Below are positions 11,641-24,360 of a stretch of 64,000 nt of DNA, one piece after another (positions within the stretch are counted from its first letter, which is position 1; each line of letters begins with the position of its first letter). The position numbers were made by a program, and so were the translations under genes. The notes below the pieces were generated by a model. The model did not search any database and had not been told where the DNA came from. It saw nothing but the letters and a program-made list of their open reading frames with translations. Origin of the DNA: Dryomyza anilis (taxonomy: Eukaryota > Arthropoda > Insecta > Diptera > Dryomyzidae); contig OX638131.1 in assembly GCA_951804985.1 (NCBI GenBank), forward strand, positions 4,402,001 through 4,466,000, written 5' to 3'.

Positions 11641-14640
11641 GCATTTATGTATATTTAAAAAAATAATAGGCATTATGCATAAATTAATTAAAATGTTTAT
11701 TCAAATTTTGGTCTCGCAGGTATTTTAAATTAGAAGCCACTGTTTTATCACCTTACCCAACATAATTTGTTTTCAAGTGAAAACTCTATAAGCCTTATAT
11801 AATCTTCGAGAAAGCTCTTAATGTGCTCTAAGCAGCTTACTGATTAATCCTACACCAAAAGATAATAATTCTCACATGATTTTTCTACATGTGAAAAATT
11901 TATGTTGTCTTTATAGAAATTATTACAACACTGTACAACAAGTACTTAAAACGGGAAAAATGCAGAGGAAATGTGTTTTTGTTTACCATAAATGTGAAAA
12001 AAATATTATGTGAAGTGTAAGCTTACACAAAAATGTTGCACATTATGTTATCTGAAATACCATAAGATACTTAATAATCTTTGGGGCTGGAAAAGAAAAA
12101 ATCCGCTTAAATTTCATTTGAAAGGTTCTGTTTGCGTGGCAGAAGGAAAAAAGGAAACGGAAATGAACGAACAGAGCTCTAAAAACATGAGCACGAAGTG
12201 TGAGTGGGGACGGAGTAGACTCAGAGTGTAGTAGCTGTGTAGAAGCTGTATAGAAGCTGTAAGAAACAATGTAGTTACCTTATAGAGGCGGTATAGAAGC
12301 AGTATAGCGGACAAGTAGAAAGTTTTGGCATAGCGCAGAGTCCAGTATTCGCTTAATAAAAGTGCTGTAACTTTTTATTTGGCTAATGCGGCTGGAAATA
12401 TGCCACTTAAATTTTATTACGTACTTGCGTGCACAATGCTGACAACTTTTACGAACAATATTTTGACCGGACAACAGCATTGGACACAAAAATTGGACGA
12501 GGGAAATGTATAAAAAAGAGTGTATTCAATACATAAGATAGTAAAATGTTAAAATGTATTATGGCGAGGCATTATTTGCAAACAATTAAATATTATTTGG
12601 ACATTAAACGAAATATTTGTACATAAAAATGTCTATACAGACAACAATTTATGTTTGGGGGGCGGTTTGTAACTTTCAGCAGGTAACTTTTAGTGCTACA
12701 TAAAGCACTTAATTTGCGCTCAAAATGAAGCATGAGAAGTAATGTTTTCTTTTTTCGAAATAAAAGAACAGAGCACGAATATCGTAGGCACGACGTTATC
12801 TAGCGCAAAAGTTGGACTTGAAATAGGCTACAACAATTTCTTGAAACATTTTTGCCGCATGATTAACAATGTCTTTTCTTGGGTCTGTTCCATTGTTCTG
12901 TCTTTTGTGTCTTGGTGGCTATTGTATTTTGGCGCATCGATTTTATTTTATTTTTTTCTTAGATTAAGTGTGCTCTGTTGGTGCTCAGTTGACGCTCAGT
13001 GTGTTCGTTTTGGCTGACCAAGTAGTTATATATTTAGGGTGCTTTAGATTTCTGGGTCAATTTTTATTGCGACAGCTAAATAATGGTGTGAGCATTGTGT
13101 AGGTAGCTTCATTTTCTTTTTTTTTTAATGATTGATTATTTTATTCTTCAGTGAAGTTGGGTAACCTTGTGGTAGCCATATTAAATTCAAGGATTGCATG
13201 GCTTAATCTGAATGATTGACCTACATTTTAAAGGTATTTTTTTTGTTTTTTGTAAGTTCGATTTTTTTATTTTTTTTTTGAGAAAGACAACAAAATATAA
13301 AAACTTATCTACATATACAAAATGGTAATACATAATGGCAAACGCATGTTGACTGCTATACATGAGGGAAATCATTTAAAGCCTTGTCAAAAAGATGCCT
13401 TTTCCGGCGTTGGAAGTTTGCGCAGGCTTTTATTTTACTTTCAGCGAATACAATATAGGTTTTTGCTGTATAGCTTGTTTCTATAAAGGTTTTTTTTTCT
13501 ATATATGTCTTTTTTTTTCTGTATAGGTTTTTGTTTCAAGATCTGTTTATTTTGCGCTTCAAACAAAGATTGGCATCAATGTAAATATATATATTTTTTT
13601 GTTTGCTTGTTGATTTCAGTTTTTGCGGTTTTGTTTGTTTTTCCTGAGTGGCGAGAAAAGTGCGATTCGGCTTTTTCTGCACTTTTGTGCAAATATTTTG
13701 GCAAATTTCTACAACTATGCGTCACACATCACGTTGCTAAAGTCCTTTATGTCCACTTGATTTTTCTATTTTTTTTTCATATATTGACACTTGATTTTAA
13801 CTATGTTAAATATCATCAGTTCTTGGTCCAATATTTTGGTTATTTAATACCGCTTCATGATGCGTTACAAACTATGAAGTGAAATCTTTATGGCTCCACA
13901 AATAGATTCCAATTAAAGCCGTTTGATTTCTATTTTTTTTTTGGGGGATTTGTCAGCATGCTTTGGGTTTTATGTCTTCTTGGGTTGAGTTTATGGCACT
14001 TGTCATTATTTGTTAGTGTTTTTTTTATTATTTTCGATATGTTTTATTACTCTCTAGATGACGACATGTATGTATGTTTAACAAACTAAAATATTCAGCT
14101 TCATGCTTTAATTCATAAAGATAATCAGTGCTTTTTTTAAATAAAAAAAAACAATTTCACCTATTCACTATTAAAAATACCTGATACCTTTGATACATGA
14201 ATGATCAATTTCAGATATTTTTACAAATTACGTATGATTTCAAAAAAGTGGTAAATGGAATTTTTACGCGACACTTCTATATAATTCTCGATTGCTAATT
14301 TTGACTGCACAGAAGAAAATATTGAACGTAAATATAGCAACTGACAATAATTGATACAAAATAATTAATTCTATTAATATAATTAATTAGATAAACGAAT
14401 TATTTAATCGTGTAAATCAAATTCTTTCTGGGTTGTTGTATATCTTAATATATATACATATATAACATATACACCAACCGACAGTTTTAGAGGCACTACA
14501 CAGTTTAACAACCAAACACAGTTTTAAATTCACTACACAGTATTACAGGTACTGTTGTACTGATCTTATTTTCATTGGTTCATCGCAATGCGCACTTGCC
14601 GATTCGGTTCGTTGGGTCATTTTGGTACATCGTACGTATA
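11641..14640. other. Non-coding, T-rich DNA
   Basis: No gene is supported. Frames at 12742-13017 and 13505-13882 are open mainly because of T-runs: Phe/Cys/Val-rich products without a start context or family. Between 12180 and 12310 a short phrase 'GTATAGAAGC' or 'GTAGAAGCTGT' recurs four or five times. Between 13480 and 13560 the phrase TATAGGTTTTT recurs. Confidence 0.5.
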
Positions 14641-14645
14641 TTAGG

Positions 14646-15174
14646 TATGTCCATCTGGACGGTATAATACATCGACTCGTTACTTCGATGTTTTCCGATT
14701 GTTCGAAAATTATTAGGTAAATAATTTAAATTTGGATGAAGATTTTATAAGTTTTTATATGTCAAATAAGCAAAATAAGATATATGAGATTAAAATAAAT
14801 AAGATTTTGACTCTCATTATAAAAAATAATTAAGGCATTGTGAATCAAAAATGTCTAAGTCCATGGGCGCTATTCTCGTTTCGTGAGAAATATGAAACGA
14901 GAATGAAAATGAGATAAAAACTATTTTCATACTTTGTTTTTCATAAATAGTTTTTGTCTCATTTTCATTCTCATTTTTTATTTCTCATCAAACGAGAATA
15001 GGGCCCCATTAAGCAAATGGTAATTTAAAGTAATTAATTTCAAATAGAATTTCATAAATAATCATTTTAATTAAATTTAGCTGGTTTCGATTCGCAAATA
15101 TTAATTTAACAGTGGCTCTGAGGCTTATATTGCATTGCAAAACATCGATGTATCGAAGCAATTGGACATACCTA
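14646..15174. repeat. Inverted-repeat element with TAGGTATGTCCA ends and an inner hairpin
   Basis: The left end TTAGGTATGTCCA (about 14640), followed by CATCGACTCGTTACTTCGATG, is matched in reverse at the right end by CATCGATGTATCGAAGC and TTGGACATACCTAG (about 15140-15174). Inside, GCTATTCTCGTTTCGTGAGAAAT (about 14869) pairs with ATTTCTCATCAAACGAGAATAGG (about 14980), giving a second hairpin of about 140 bp. No coding frame is present. This fits a non-autonomous DNA element with a second palindromic element nested in it. Confidence 0.65.
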
Positions 15175-17090
15175 GTGTATATTATGACTTTTATATTCTT
15201 TGAAATTACCCTCTATTGTTGATGTGATCAATACAATTAAATGCCATATCGGCGATGAAACAATTAAGAATTAATTGTATTGATAATTTTTTATGCTACA
15301 TTTACACATATATTTTTTTCTGTGTGTGTACTCAGTTTTTTACGTAACGTTTGTAACAAAATTGCTATCGAAATTTTACGGACTTTTTAGGCATTTTTTA
15401 GAATAAAACAAAATACTGACCATTGCACAACTAGTTTTCGATGTACGATCTATAAACGCATTTTACATAATAGAAAAAAAAACCGAGTTCGCAATAAGAA
15501 TAAACTTAGTTAAAATATAATGAAATGGTATTTTAGATTAGATGTGTAAGAATTTTCTTTGAAAATTGATTTTTGGTGTCAATAATATTTATTAAAATTA
15601 AAAAATATAAAATAAAAAATATCTAGTTTAGCACCCAGTTTAAGATACAAGGTGTTTAAAAGATGCATATTACTGACATAACCTAGTAAAGAAAATTAGT
15701 TATAAAGTATAGTCTGTTGATAAATGAATATCAGTATTTAACTCGTGTTTTAGAAAATGAAATTACCTTTCCAATTGTATATAACATCTTCGAACCCCAT
15801 AATTTCTTCCTTTTTTAAAAGGTGCGTAAAGTTGAAATTTACAAAAATAAAGTACAAATTTTTACTTTGTCATTGTTTTTCTCAAAATTTTGTTACGGAT
15901 CACTCCATTTTTTTAAATTTATTATGATATACCAGTTCATTCCCTATACTTTCTAATTAATTACAGTGATTTTAAACTGGTATGTTGTCCTGCAGAAACA
16001 ATTAAACAGTGTCGCGTCTTGTGATTTGGTGGTTGAAATTAAAAAAAAAAATCTAAATGATCTTGAAATAATTTTAAACATTTATTAAAATTATATTCAT
16101 TATCATATTACTCCACATAACGTATTTTCTGATCATATTTCGTTAGGCTGAATATTTTTTTATTTGAACCACCAACCACCCGCCACTGTATAATTATTTC
16201 TGTAGTATTACTTACAAAGTTTAAATCCTTCTGATTGATTAGAAAATACTGCGAATGAACTGATCTATCATTATAAATTAGAAAAAATGAGGTAATTGAT
16301 AACGAAATTTTGTAAAAATCAATGACAATGTAAAAAATTTTATTTTTATTATTGTAAGTTTCAATTTTACGTACATTGCAGAAAAGGATTCAAGCACGGG
16401 GTTCAAGGATGAGATATACCATTGGAAATGTAGTTTAATTGTCTAAAGCACGAGTATAAAATTGATAATCATTTATTAACAGATTATACTTTATAACCAA
16501 TTTTCTAGTTTAGGCTATGTCAGTAATATTCATCTCTGTGTCCCTTTTCTTAAACTAAATTATGTTCACGGGGCATATTTTAATTTAAAAAGTAGATCAG
16601 TTAGAAAAATGTTAGCAATGATAGTTAGTTTGGATTATGCTCTGGATATCCATAGCTCATATTTTTGATTATCATTACATCCTAAATGATAACAAAATAT
16701 ATAAAAAAATCTCTACAAAAAATTATAATTTTCCGAGTTTAGATCCAATTATCTTAAAAACGTATTGGAATATTAGCATTAATTAATGTATTAAAATTAG
16801 CCTAGACAATTTGAAAAAAAGCGTTCAAGTTTTTCTTGTAAAACTACTTTTCTGCAGATCTCTATTTTTTTATTCTAAGTAGTGGATAAGGATGACTTAA
16901 AATTAGGATTTTATTTATTTCAAAAACGTTACTTAATTTTAAAAACAATCAAAATCAGCACCAAAGAATTATATGGAATTGATGTATTAGATGTCCATGG
17001 GAAAATCATGTTGGGTAGTTTTATCTACTACAAGCATTTTTTATTTCTATCAAAAATGTGATATTATTAATCAAAAACTTAATATTTTTG
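15175..17090. other. AT-rich DNA, no gene seen
   Basis: No open frame of interest and no strong repeat. The sequence around 15640-15740 (TAAAGTATA..CTGTTGATAAATGAATATC) has a diverged inverted counterpart near 16440-16530 (TTGATAATCATTTATTAACAGATTATACTTTATAACC), and flanking words also match (TATGTCAGTAAT, ATTACTGACATA). A large, old inverted repeat of about 0.9 kb is therefore likely. Confidence 0.45.
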
Positions 17091-17100
17091 AGGTTTTTTT

Positions 17101-17364
17101 TTGTATCCGTCCCCTTCGAAGGTTGCCGGAAAACTAGATGACATATACAAAACAGGAAAATTGGCGCACGTCGAGCTAGACGAGCGCGCACTCGATGTGC
17201 TCAAAGAGTTTCCGGTTGATGGTGCCTTGAATGTATTAAGTCAGTTCCTGGAATCGAACCTGGAACATGTATCGAATAAGCCTGCGTATTTGTGTGGTGT
17301 CATGAAGACCTATCGGCAAAACCGTTCATCAAAATCTAATCCATCCAATTGGCACACAATCTAA
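17101..17364 (+). pseudogene. Fragment of a Syncrip/hnRNP Q-R-like N-terminal domain
   Basis: The translated frame contains KLDDIYKTGKLAHVELDERA, then LKEFPVDGALNVL, QFLESNLEHVSNK and AYLCGVMKTYRQ. This is the conserved acidic N-terminal domain that precedes the RNA-recognition motifs in Syncrip/hnRNP Q and R. About 70 residues match and then the frame runs into unrelated residues and a TAA. No ATG precedes it and no RNA-recognition motif follows. A T-rich tract ending in CCTTCGAAG sits just before the homology, so it could be a single exon with a retained acceptor. It is therefore a duplicated exon, a decayed retrocopy, or an exon of an unseen plus-strand gene. The frame is intact and conservative changes predominate, so it is young or still constrained. 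Confidence 0.75.
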
Positions 17365-20300
17365 CTATTCACTTTTATTAACAATTCTGAATTCTAAAAA
17401 TTCAACTGTATTAATTCCATTTTCAATTTAGATTAACAATTCTTCATTGAAAGTTCATATTTTGGATATATTAACTTTAAATATGACTTCTTCTTCTTCT
17501 TATTCAATGAAAAATGAAAATAAATTCGAAGATTAGATTTTGTATAGCTGAATTTAATACGGGTAGGACTTTGTGCGGATGAATTTTGATAGGCTGAAAT
17601 GTACGCGAGTGTATTTGGTCCGAGTTGAATGACTTCCTCACCAGCCATCAATGTTATTTTGGGAAGTACATCAAAATCTTATAACAGACAATCTAACTGA
17701 CAGGTAATTTTTCTTTTTTTCTAGATTAAAAATGTAAAAAAAAACTTTTATATCTCGAGAATTTTTGCAATCCCCAAATTTTTCACGTAAATTGAAATTT
17801 CCTTCTTGTAATTTTACGCTGTTAGAAGGTAACGCTGTTAAATATTAAGAATACATACTTTTTCATACCGACCGGTTCCTCCTTCTGGTTCTGAAGGATT
17901 TCACTATTAATTGAACGCACAATAAATTTTGAATTTACAAAATATTTTTTCAAAAAAAACTATGAACTGAAAATAATAAATAAACAAAAAGACAGTAGCA
18001 CAGTCATTTAATTAATTTTGTTATTATTTTGAAATTCTTATTTGCCTTATCTGTCTTATTTGTCATTATATTTTATATATATTTTTTAATTTTTGTACAT
18101 TTTTCTTTTGTTTCTGTACGTTTCAAAATTTTTTGTTATTTTTTAATTTGACAAAAATTGATAAGCCATACACAATATTTTTTCAAGAGAAAGCATTTTC
18201 GTCATTTCTTAACTTTTGTACACTGTGGCATCAAATAAAAATAAAACGTTACCTCATATTTGATATGCTTTATAGCAATTTTTGGGTTATAGAAATTAAT
18301 ATTGATTTTATGTGATTTATATATTCTTTATATATATATTTCTAATTCCGCTATTTGCTTTTCAATAGCTCGTATCAAAACTGAGATATCTACCACAGAT
18401 TCAGATATGGTATATCCATAGATTTTGAGATAGTTAAAAGTAAATTTTATCGTTACTCTCGAAACCGAGTTCTTGTGTAAGAAGAAAACCAATTTTAAGG
18501 TTATACAAAATTTAAATAGTTAATTTAATATTTAATTTTTATTAAAATATAAAAATTTGAATTTTTACTGAACATTGAGAAATTTCACAAAAAAGGGTGG
18601 AATTATGGAATTTGATTTGGATATTGTTATATTTTGTAATATAAATGTATTGATTTGGATTGAATACGAATTGGTGGTATTACTTTAAGTGCTTTCACCG
18701 CGAAAATAATGTTTTATATTTATTTGAGATATATGGTATTGACCTTTCAGTTGAGCAGTACTAATAAGATTTAATTGGCCCGAACAAAGGTTTTGGATTT
18801 TGAAACACGGTATGCATGCTCCTGGTTATATTACCACTTCAATGGGAAAGAGTATAATCAGAAAAACAAATTCCTATTATTAAAGAAAATTGACCTGAAA
18901 TAGCGTCTAGTTATTTTGTAACGAAACAGGAAACAGCATTTTCATAGTACAATGGAGTGTATAGTGAACTTCGGTATTCGGGAAAATACAAAAAAATATC
19001 GTTTTATGTTTCATAAAATATATAAGCATATTTTCCTTGAAACTTTTACATTTTATGTCTTCAATCAGATCTATATTTCAAAAAAAGTACAAACATTCAA
19101 TATACATCATTACTAGGGATCGCTTTTATATGGATTCAATATTTAAATACATATTATAAGAGTTTTTAGGTAAAAATCCATATATTTGATAAAAACTGAC
19201 TCAAATGTTTCAATTTCGACAAATTTCCAATACAATTTTGACATTTTCAAAGATATTTGGAGATCAATCGATAAAATCAAACAATCTTACTGCAGGAAAC
19301 TATATCTGGATATCACTAAAGCAGTCAAAAGATAGTGATTTGTAGAAAATTTGTTTTATGTAGAACGTACATCATACAAAAGAATTTCGAAGGTTTAATG
19401 GTGATTATTTGTTATTGGTAATTTATAATAATTATTCAGAATAAGACATTTGTTTACATATGAAAAGTATGATTCAATGAATCCTATCATAAATCATTTT
19501 TCTACATGTTTTTCCAATTTTATCAAAAAAAAATTTTTTTTGAAAAGTAATTTTATTTCAATACAATTTATTTTGTATGGGAAAAATATCATAAGAGGGC
19601 TGAATGAATAAAATTAAACAAATTTTATATCCATAGGTAATTTGATTCATATTTAAAGTTTTTTATCCATATTTATCTAGCTTTTTCGTCCATAATCCAT
19701 ACATGTTTTCCTTGTTTTTCGTTCATATAATTGTTAGCCCTGATCATTACCATCAATCGACAAAATTCAAATTTAGATTAATTAAATAACCAAACGTTCA
19801 AAACCGACTTATAATGTCATTGTAAAAGTGACACTTATCAAAATTTATATTAAAACCGTTTTAATATTTATATTATAAATGGTACTTAGTTAAAAAAATA
19901 CAAAAATTGAACTAATATAAATATTAATAATCCAAACAATCAAAAATTGAGGGATATATAAAGCTATTTAAAAGTCAATTATTAAAATAGTGTCCAATGA
20001 ACACTAGACTGACAATGGATTTTCATATTGAGAAAAAATCCACTCCTTAAAATGCTCTATCGAATGAGAAATCGATGTGGAGAATTTTCACTAAAATCCA
20101 ACAATGGGAAATAGAGCCGCCGGGTCCTCAAAGTTCGCGCTTTGATACCTACGTACACAGTTTTAAAATTGAATTAAAATGTGTACATTGTAGACACTAG
20201 ACTGACAATGGAAAATTTTAATAGAATTACAATGAATACGTCAATCCCTCCAAATTCTCTATTTAAAAATAAAATCACTGTGGAGAATTTTAGCTATATC

Positions 20301-21230
20301 CGTTTATTCGAAATGAATCCGACGGGACTGCAAAGTTTGTGCATTGATGAATTTCGATAATTTCCAATAATACTTTTCAAAATTTTTCAAAAAACGTTTA
20401 TTGTAAACATATTATATAACCAAATAAACATATGTTTATATTATGTAAAAAAGGGACTGTCACAAGAAAGCTATCTTTTTTTGTCGTGTTATTTTGTTTA
20501 TACTTTAATGATTTTTGTGACAATTACTGAACTTATTTAAAATATTATCTTAAATTGATGTTAGTTGTTTGAAAATATATTATGTTTGCTGCAAAACACA
20601 TGTTTCGCTGTGTGTAGTTGTTGAGTTTTAATTCTAAAAGTGAATTCTACATAAACCTTTTATCAATGTCCGTTCATTGTACATCATATTGATTTCTGTG
20701 TTCTGCTGCGCATCGAAACGATGCATATTTGAAGTGGCAAACCTTACTAAATATTTTGACAGCTGAATGTCATTGGTAACTTTGACATTTGCTGAAAACT
20801 AACAATTGGAAGAATTAGCATTGCTATCTGGTCACCATTTAAATAACTTTTACTTTAATTTGCTTTTATCATTTGAAACTATTATGTTGAATTAATTAAA
20901 AAACATATAAACTAATTACTGAACCATTCTTTTAACGCTTTTTAACGTTTATTATTGCATTGGAAATGTTCGTAAAAAATAATAATGCCACTTCAATCAT
21001 CGCAAAATAACACTCAACTCATCAGCAACAAACAATAAACACTCATAATATGACCAGCAATCAACGCAAATAGTAGCAGCACTTGATTTTATTAATTGCA
21101 ACAGCAATCAATAAATAATTGCCAATCGTGGCAACACAGCGGCAGCAATTATGTTAATAATAAATTATATATATCGTATATCGTTTTTTTTTCGATTGGC
21201 GTTAAAATAGAACACACAAAAAAACCGTTA
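17365..21230. other. AT-rich DNA with a diverged repeat pair
   Basis: No gene seen. At about 20005-20155 and 20190-20345 two diverged copies of a block of about 165 bp occur in tandem. Each begins near ACACTAGACTGACAATGGA, includes GTGGAGAATTTT and ends near TCAAAGTTCGCGCTTTGAT or GCAAAGTTTGTGCATTGAT. A third relative lies inverted at about 6.30-6.44 kb. The rest is AT-rich without structure I can name. Confidence 0.5.
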
Positions 21231-21509
21231 TTACTTTTCCGACTGTTTGTTTAACGTAGCAGCAGCCGTGCAGCAAATGGCTGTTGTTGCTTTTGCCGTT
21301 ACCGTTGCCATTGCTGTGCCACCGGATGCTGCTGCGTTCGTGGTGACTGCTTCCGGTTGGACGGTTATCTCCTGTGTTGCCGTCTGTTCTGCTGCTTGTT
21401 GCGGTGGTTTTGGTTTTGGTTCTGGTACTGATTCTGTTTCTGATTCTGATTCCGACAGACGTTGCTGCTCTGGCGCAGTTGCTGCTGCCACTTCATGTTG
21501 TTGCAACAT
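21231..21509 (-). CDS. Possible terminal exon, Gln/Glu/Ala-rich
   Basis: An open frame ends at a TAA (21231-21233) with ATG at 21509. In-frame codons continue upstream to about 21540 (SDEKQRRVLLK). The product has a Gln-rich start, an acidic repeat (SESESETESVPEP), a Lys/Pro stretch (KPKPP) and an Ala/Thr-rich end. Composition is far richer in GC and CAG/GCA codons than the surroundings, which is typical of fly low-complexity coding sequence. It is on the same strand as the PDE1 and esc genes. I found no convincing acceptor, only AAAG at 21541. Both complementary frames are open too, as often happens with GCN repeats. It may instead be untranslated. Confidence 0.3.
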   Translation of the reverse strand: MLQQHEVAAATAPEQQRLSESESETESVPEPKPKPPQQAAEQTATQEITVQPEAVTTNAAASGGTAMATVTAKATTAICCTAAATLNKQSEK

Positions 21510-21599
21510 TTTCAATAAAACTCGACGCTGTTTTTCGTCACTTTACTTTTGCATAATAGCTGCTGTTATGGCACAAATTGTACTTTAAACTTTGGAGCA

Positions 21600-22945
21600 T
21601 TTTATATCAAAAGTTACAGAGTTCATTTCAAAAATGTATTTTACTTTTTTTTGGTATTTTTTTTTTAAATTGGTTTAAATGGTTTTACAATTTTTACATT
21701 CAAAACACAAATAGAAATTTCTATTTAATATGAACTAATTGTTCTTTGAACTTTTCCAAAATTTCATATTTAATAAATTTCTTATTAATTTTGACACAAC
21801 CATTTCCTGCCTAAAAGTCGCGCACACTGTCGCCATTAATTTGAGTAATGTTTACAAAATCACATTTAATTTTTATAATTTTTACAATTTCACATTTTTC
21901 AACGAAAATCCATTGGTGGTTTTGTTATCTAAAAGCATTGTGGCGGCTTTAAAATATTTCTGTGTGCAACATTTTATTTATTAATTGATTGTTCAAAATG
22001 ATAAATTTATTTGATAAATTCTATTGCTGCGCCGTGCCGTGGTTCTTGTGGCGTCGTCGGTCTCTTTTTTTATTCCATTTCTCAAAGTTCGTAATTGTTT
22101 TTATCATTTACTAAACAAATAAAAAAATTCGTTAAATGTCTCTGTGGTTTTTAGCAAGGTTTTTTTGTCATAGTTTGTATTTGGTTTTGATTTTTGAAAT
22201 TGAGAATAATTAAAAATTAGCTATGCCACACAGGCAGCTAAAGTGCGCTATAATTTGCACTCTTTCGAAATTACTTAACTTGGAAATATCTGGAAATTCT
22301 TTTAAGAATATTTCGGAAAATGATTTATAAATGTTTTCCCTATTTACCTTTCCCATTATACAAAGTGAAAAGTTTTAAAATCACAACTTTTATTTTTATT
22401 TGACTTCAAATTCGAAAAATTTCTTCGTTTTGATATTGAAAAATCTACCCTATGTAGGGTCTCAAAATTAACCACATGACGTTGCTTTCATAAAAATTCA
22501 CACGCTTTTCTCTGCTTTCTCAGTTTTGAGGGTGTGTTGTAGAAGTTCTCATATCTTTTTGTACATGGTTCATTCAGCCGTAAGTATTTGATTAACATGC
22601 GGTAGATAAACGAATTTCCAGCCGAGAAATTTGTGCGCATTTTATTGGTATTTGCTGTACTTGATGTATGTGGTTTTATTTATGTGGTTTTTACATTAAT
22701 TACATATGTATTTATTGGGCGTAAGTGTGGAGAATCATGTGGAGAATCATAATGTCTTGTGTGATTTAATATCAATTTAGAATTTAATAAAAGTTTTAAC
22801 AAATAGTTGAAATTTTTATTACATCAAAATAATATGTTCTACTCAAAAATTTAGTTCTTCTGCTACAATTTATTTTTTCAATCGAAATTAATTTCAAAAT
22901 AAATTTTATTTTTGACTCAAAATGCATTTTTTTCATAGACTACAA
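21600..22945. other. AT-rich DNA, no gene seen
   Basis: No supported gene or RNA. Only T-rich stretches and short frames without coding character. Confidence 0.5.
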
Positions 22946-24360
22946 TTTATTTTTGAATTCAACTTTTCACTAAAAATTAAATTTTTCACTAAAAAGTCAA
23001 TTTTTCACTAAAAATTCAATTTTTCATTAAAAATTCAATTTTCCACTTAAAACTCAATTTTTCATTAAAAATTATTTTTTTCATTTTTTAGTGAAAAATT
23101 GAGTTTTCAGTGAAAAATTTACTTTTTAGTGAATAATTGAATTTTTAGTGAAAATTATAATTTTAATGAAAAATTAAATTTTCAATAAAAAATATATGTA
23201 AAATATAAATTTAATGAAAAATTTAATTTTCAATGAAAAGTTTTATTTTTATTGAAAAATTGAATTTTTAGTGAAAATTGGATTTTTAATGAAAAATTTA
23301 ATTTTCAATGAAAAATTGAATTTTCAATAAAAAGTCAATTTTTCACTGAAAACTAAATTTTTCAGTAAAAATTCAATTTTCACTAAAAATTCAATTTTTC
23401 ATTAAAATTTTCCACTAAAAATTCAATTTATTAATAAAAATTCAATTTTTCACTAAAAATTCAATTTTTCACAAAAAAATTCAATTTTTCACTAAAAATT
23501 CAATTTTTCACTAAAAATTCAATTTTTCACTAAAAATTCAATTTATCACTTAAAATTCAATTTATCACTAAAAATTCAATTTATCACTAAAAATTCAATT
23601 TTTCACTAAAAATTCAATTTTTCACTAAAAATTCAATTTTTCACTAAAAATTCAATTTTTCACTAAAATTTCAATTTTTCACTAAAAATTCAATTTTTCA
23701 CTAAAATTTAAATTTTTCACTAAAAATTCAATTTTTCACTAAAAATTAAATTTTTCACTAAAAATTAAATTTTTCACTAAAAATTCAATTTTTCACTAAA
23801 AATTCAATTTTTCACTTAAAATTCCATTTTTCACTAAAAATTCAATTTTTCACTAAAAATTCAATTTTTCACTAAAAATTCAATTTTTCACTAAAAATTC
23901 AATTTTTCACTAAAAATTCAATTTTTCACTAAAAATTCAATTTTACACTAAAATTTCAATTTTTCACTAAAAATTCAATTTTTCACTAAAATTTCAATTT
24001 TTCACTAAAAATTCAATTTTTCACTAAAAATTCAATTTTTCACTAAAAATTCAATTTTTCACTAAAAATTCAATTTTTCACTAAAAATTAAATTTTTCAC
24101 TAAAAATTCAATTTTTCACTTAAAATTCCATTTTTCACTAAAAATTCAATTTTTCACTAAAAATTCAATTTTCCATTAAAAATTCAATTTTTCACTAAAA
24201 ATTCAAATTTTCATTGATAATTAAAATTTTCACTAAAAATTCAATTTTTCGCTAAAAATTCAATTTTTCACTAAAAATTCACTTTTTCACTAAAAATTCA
24301 ATTTGCCCTAAAAATTCAATTTTTAATTAGAGATTCAATATTTCGTTAAAATTCAGTTAA
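22946..24360. repeat. Palindromic 19-bp minisatellite, array 2 (largest)
   Basis: About 70 copies of CAATTTTTCACTAAAAATT, very homogeneous between about 23430 and 24200, where long runs are identical. Between about 23080 and 23330 the unit appears in the opposite orientation (TTTTTAGTGAAAAATTGA), so the array contains an internal inversion. Left and right edges are diverged. It is the same unit as at 10.57-11.64 kb and 44.53-44.80 kb. Confidence 0.93.

Noticed and set aside
12742..13017. Plus-strand frame of 91 codons with hydrophobic residues
   Set aside because: Openness comes from T-rich sequence; there is no family, start context or splice structure.
13505..13882. Plus-strand frame of 125 codons, Phe/Cys/Leu-rich
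   Set aside because: Product is dominated by Phe from TTT runs and shows no domain; the flanks share the same T-rich repeats.
22946..24360. CRISPR-like regular repeats
   Set aside because: The units are head to tail without spacers, in an animal genome; this is a minisatellite.
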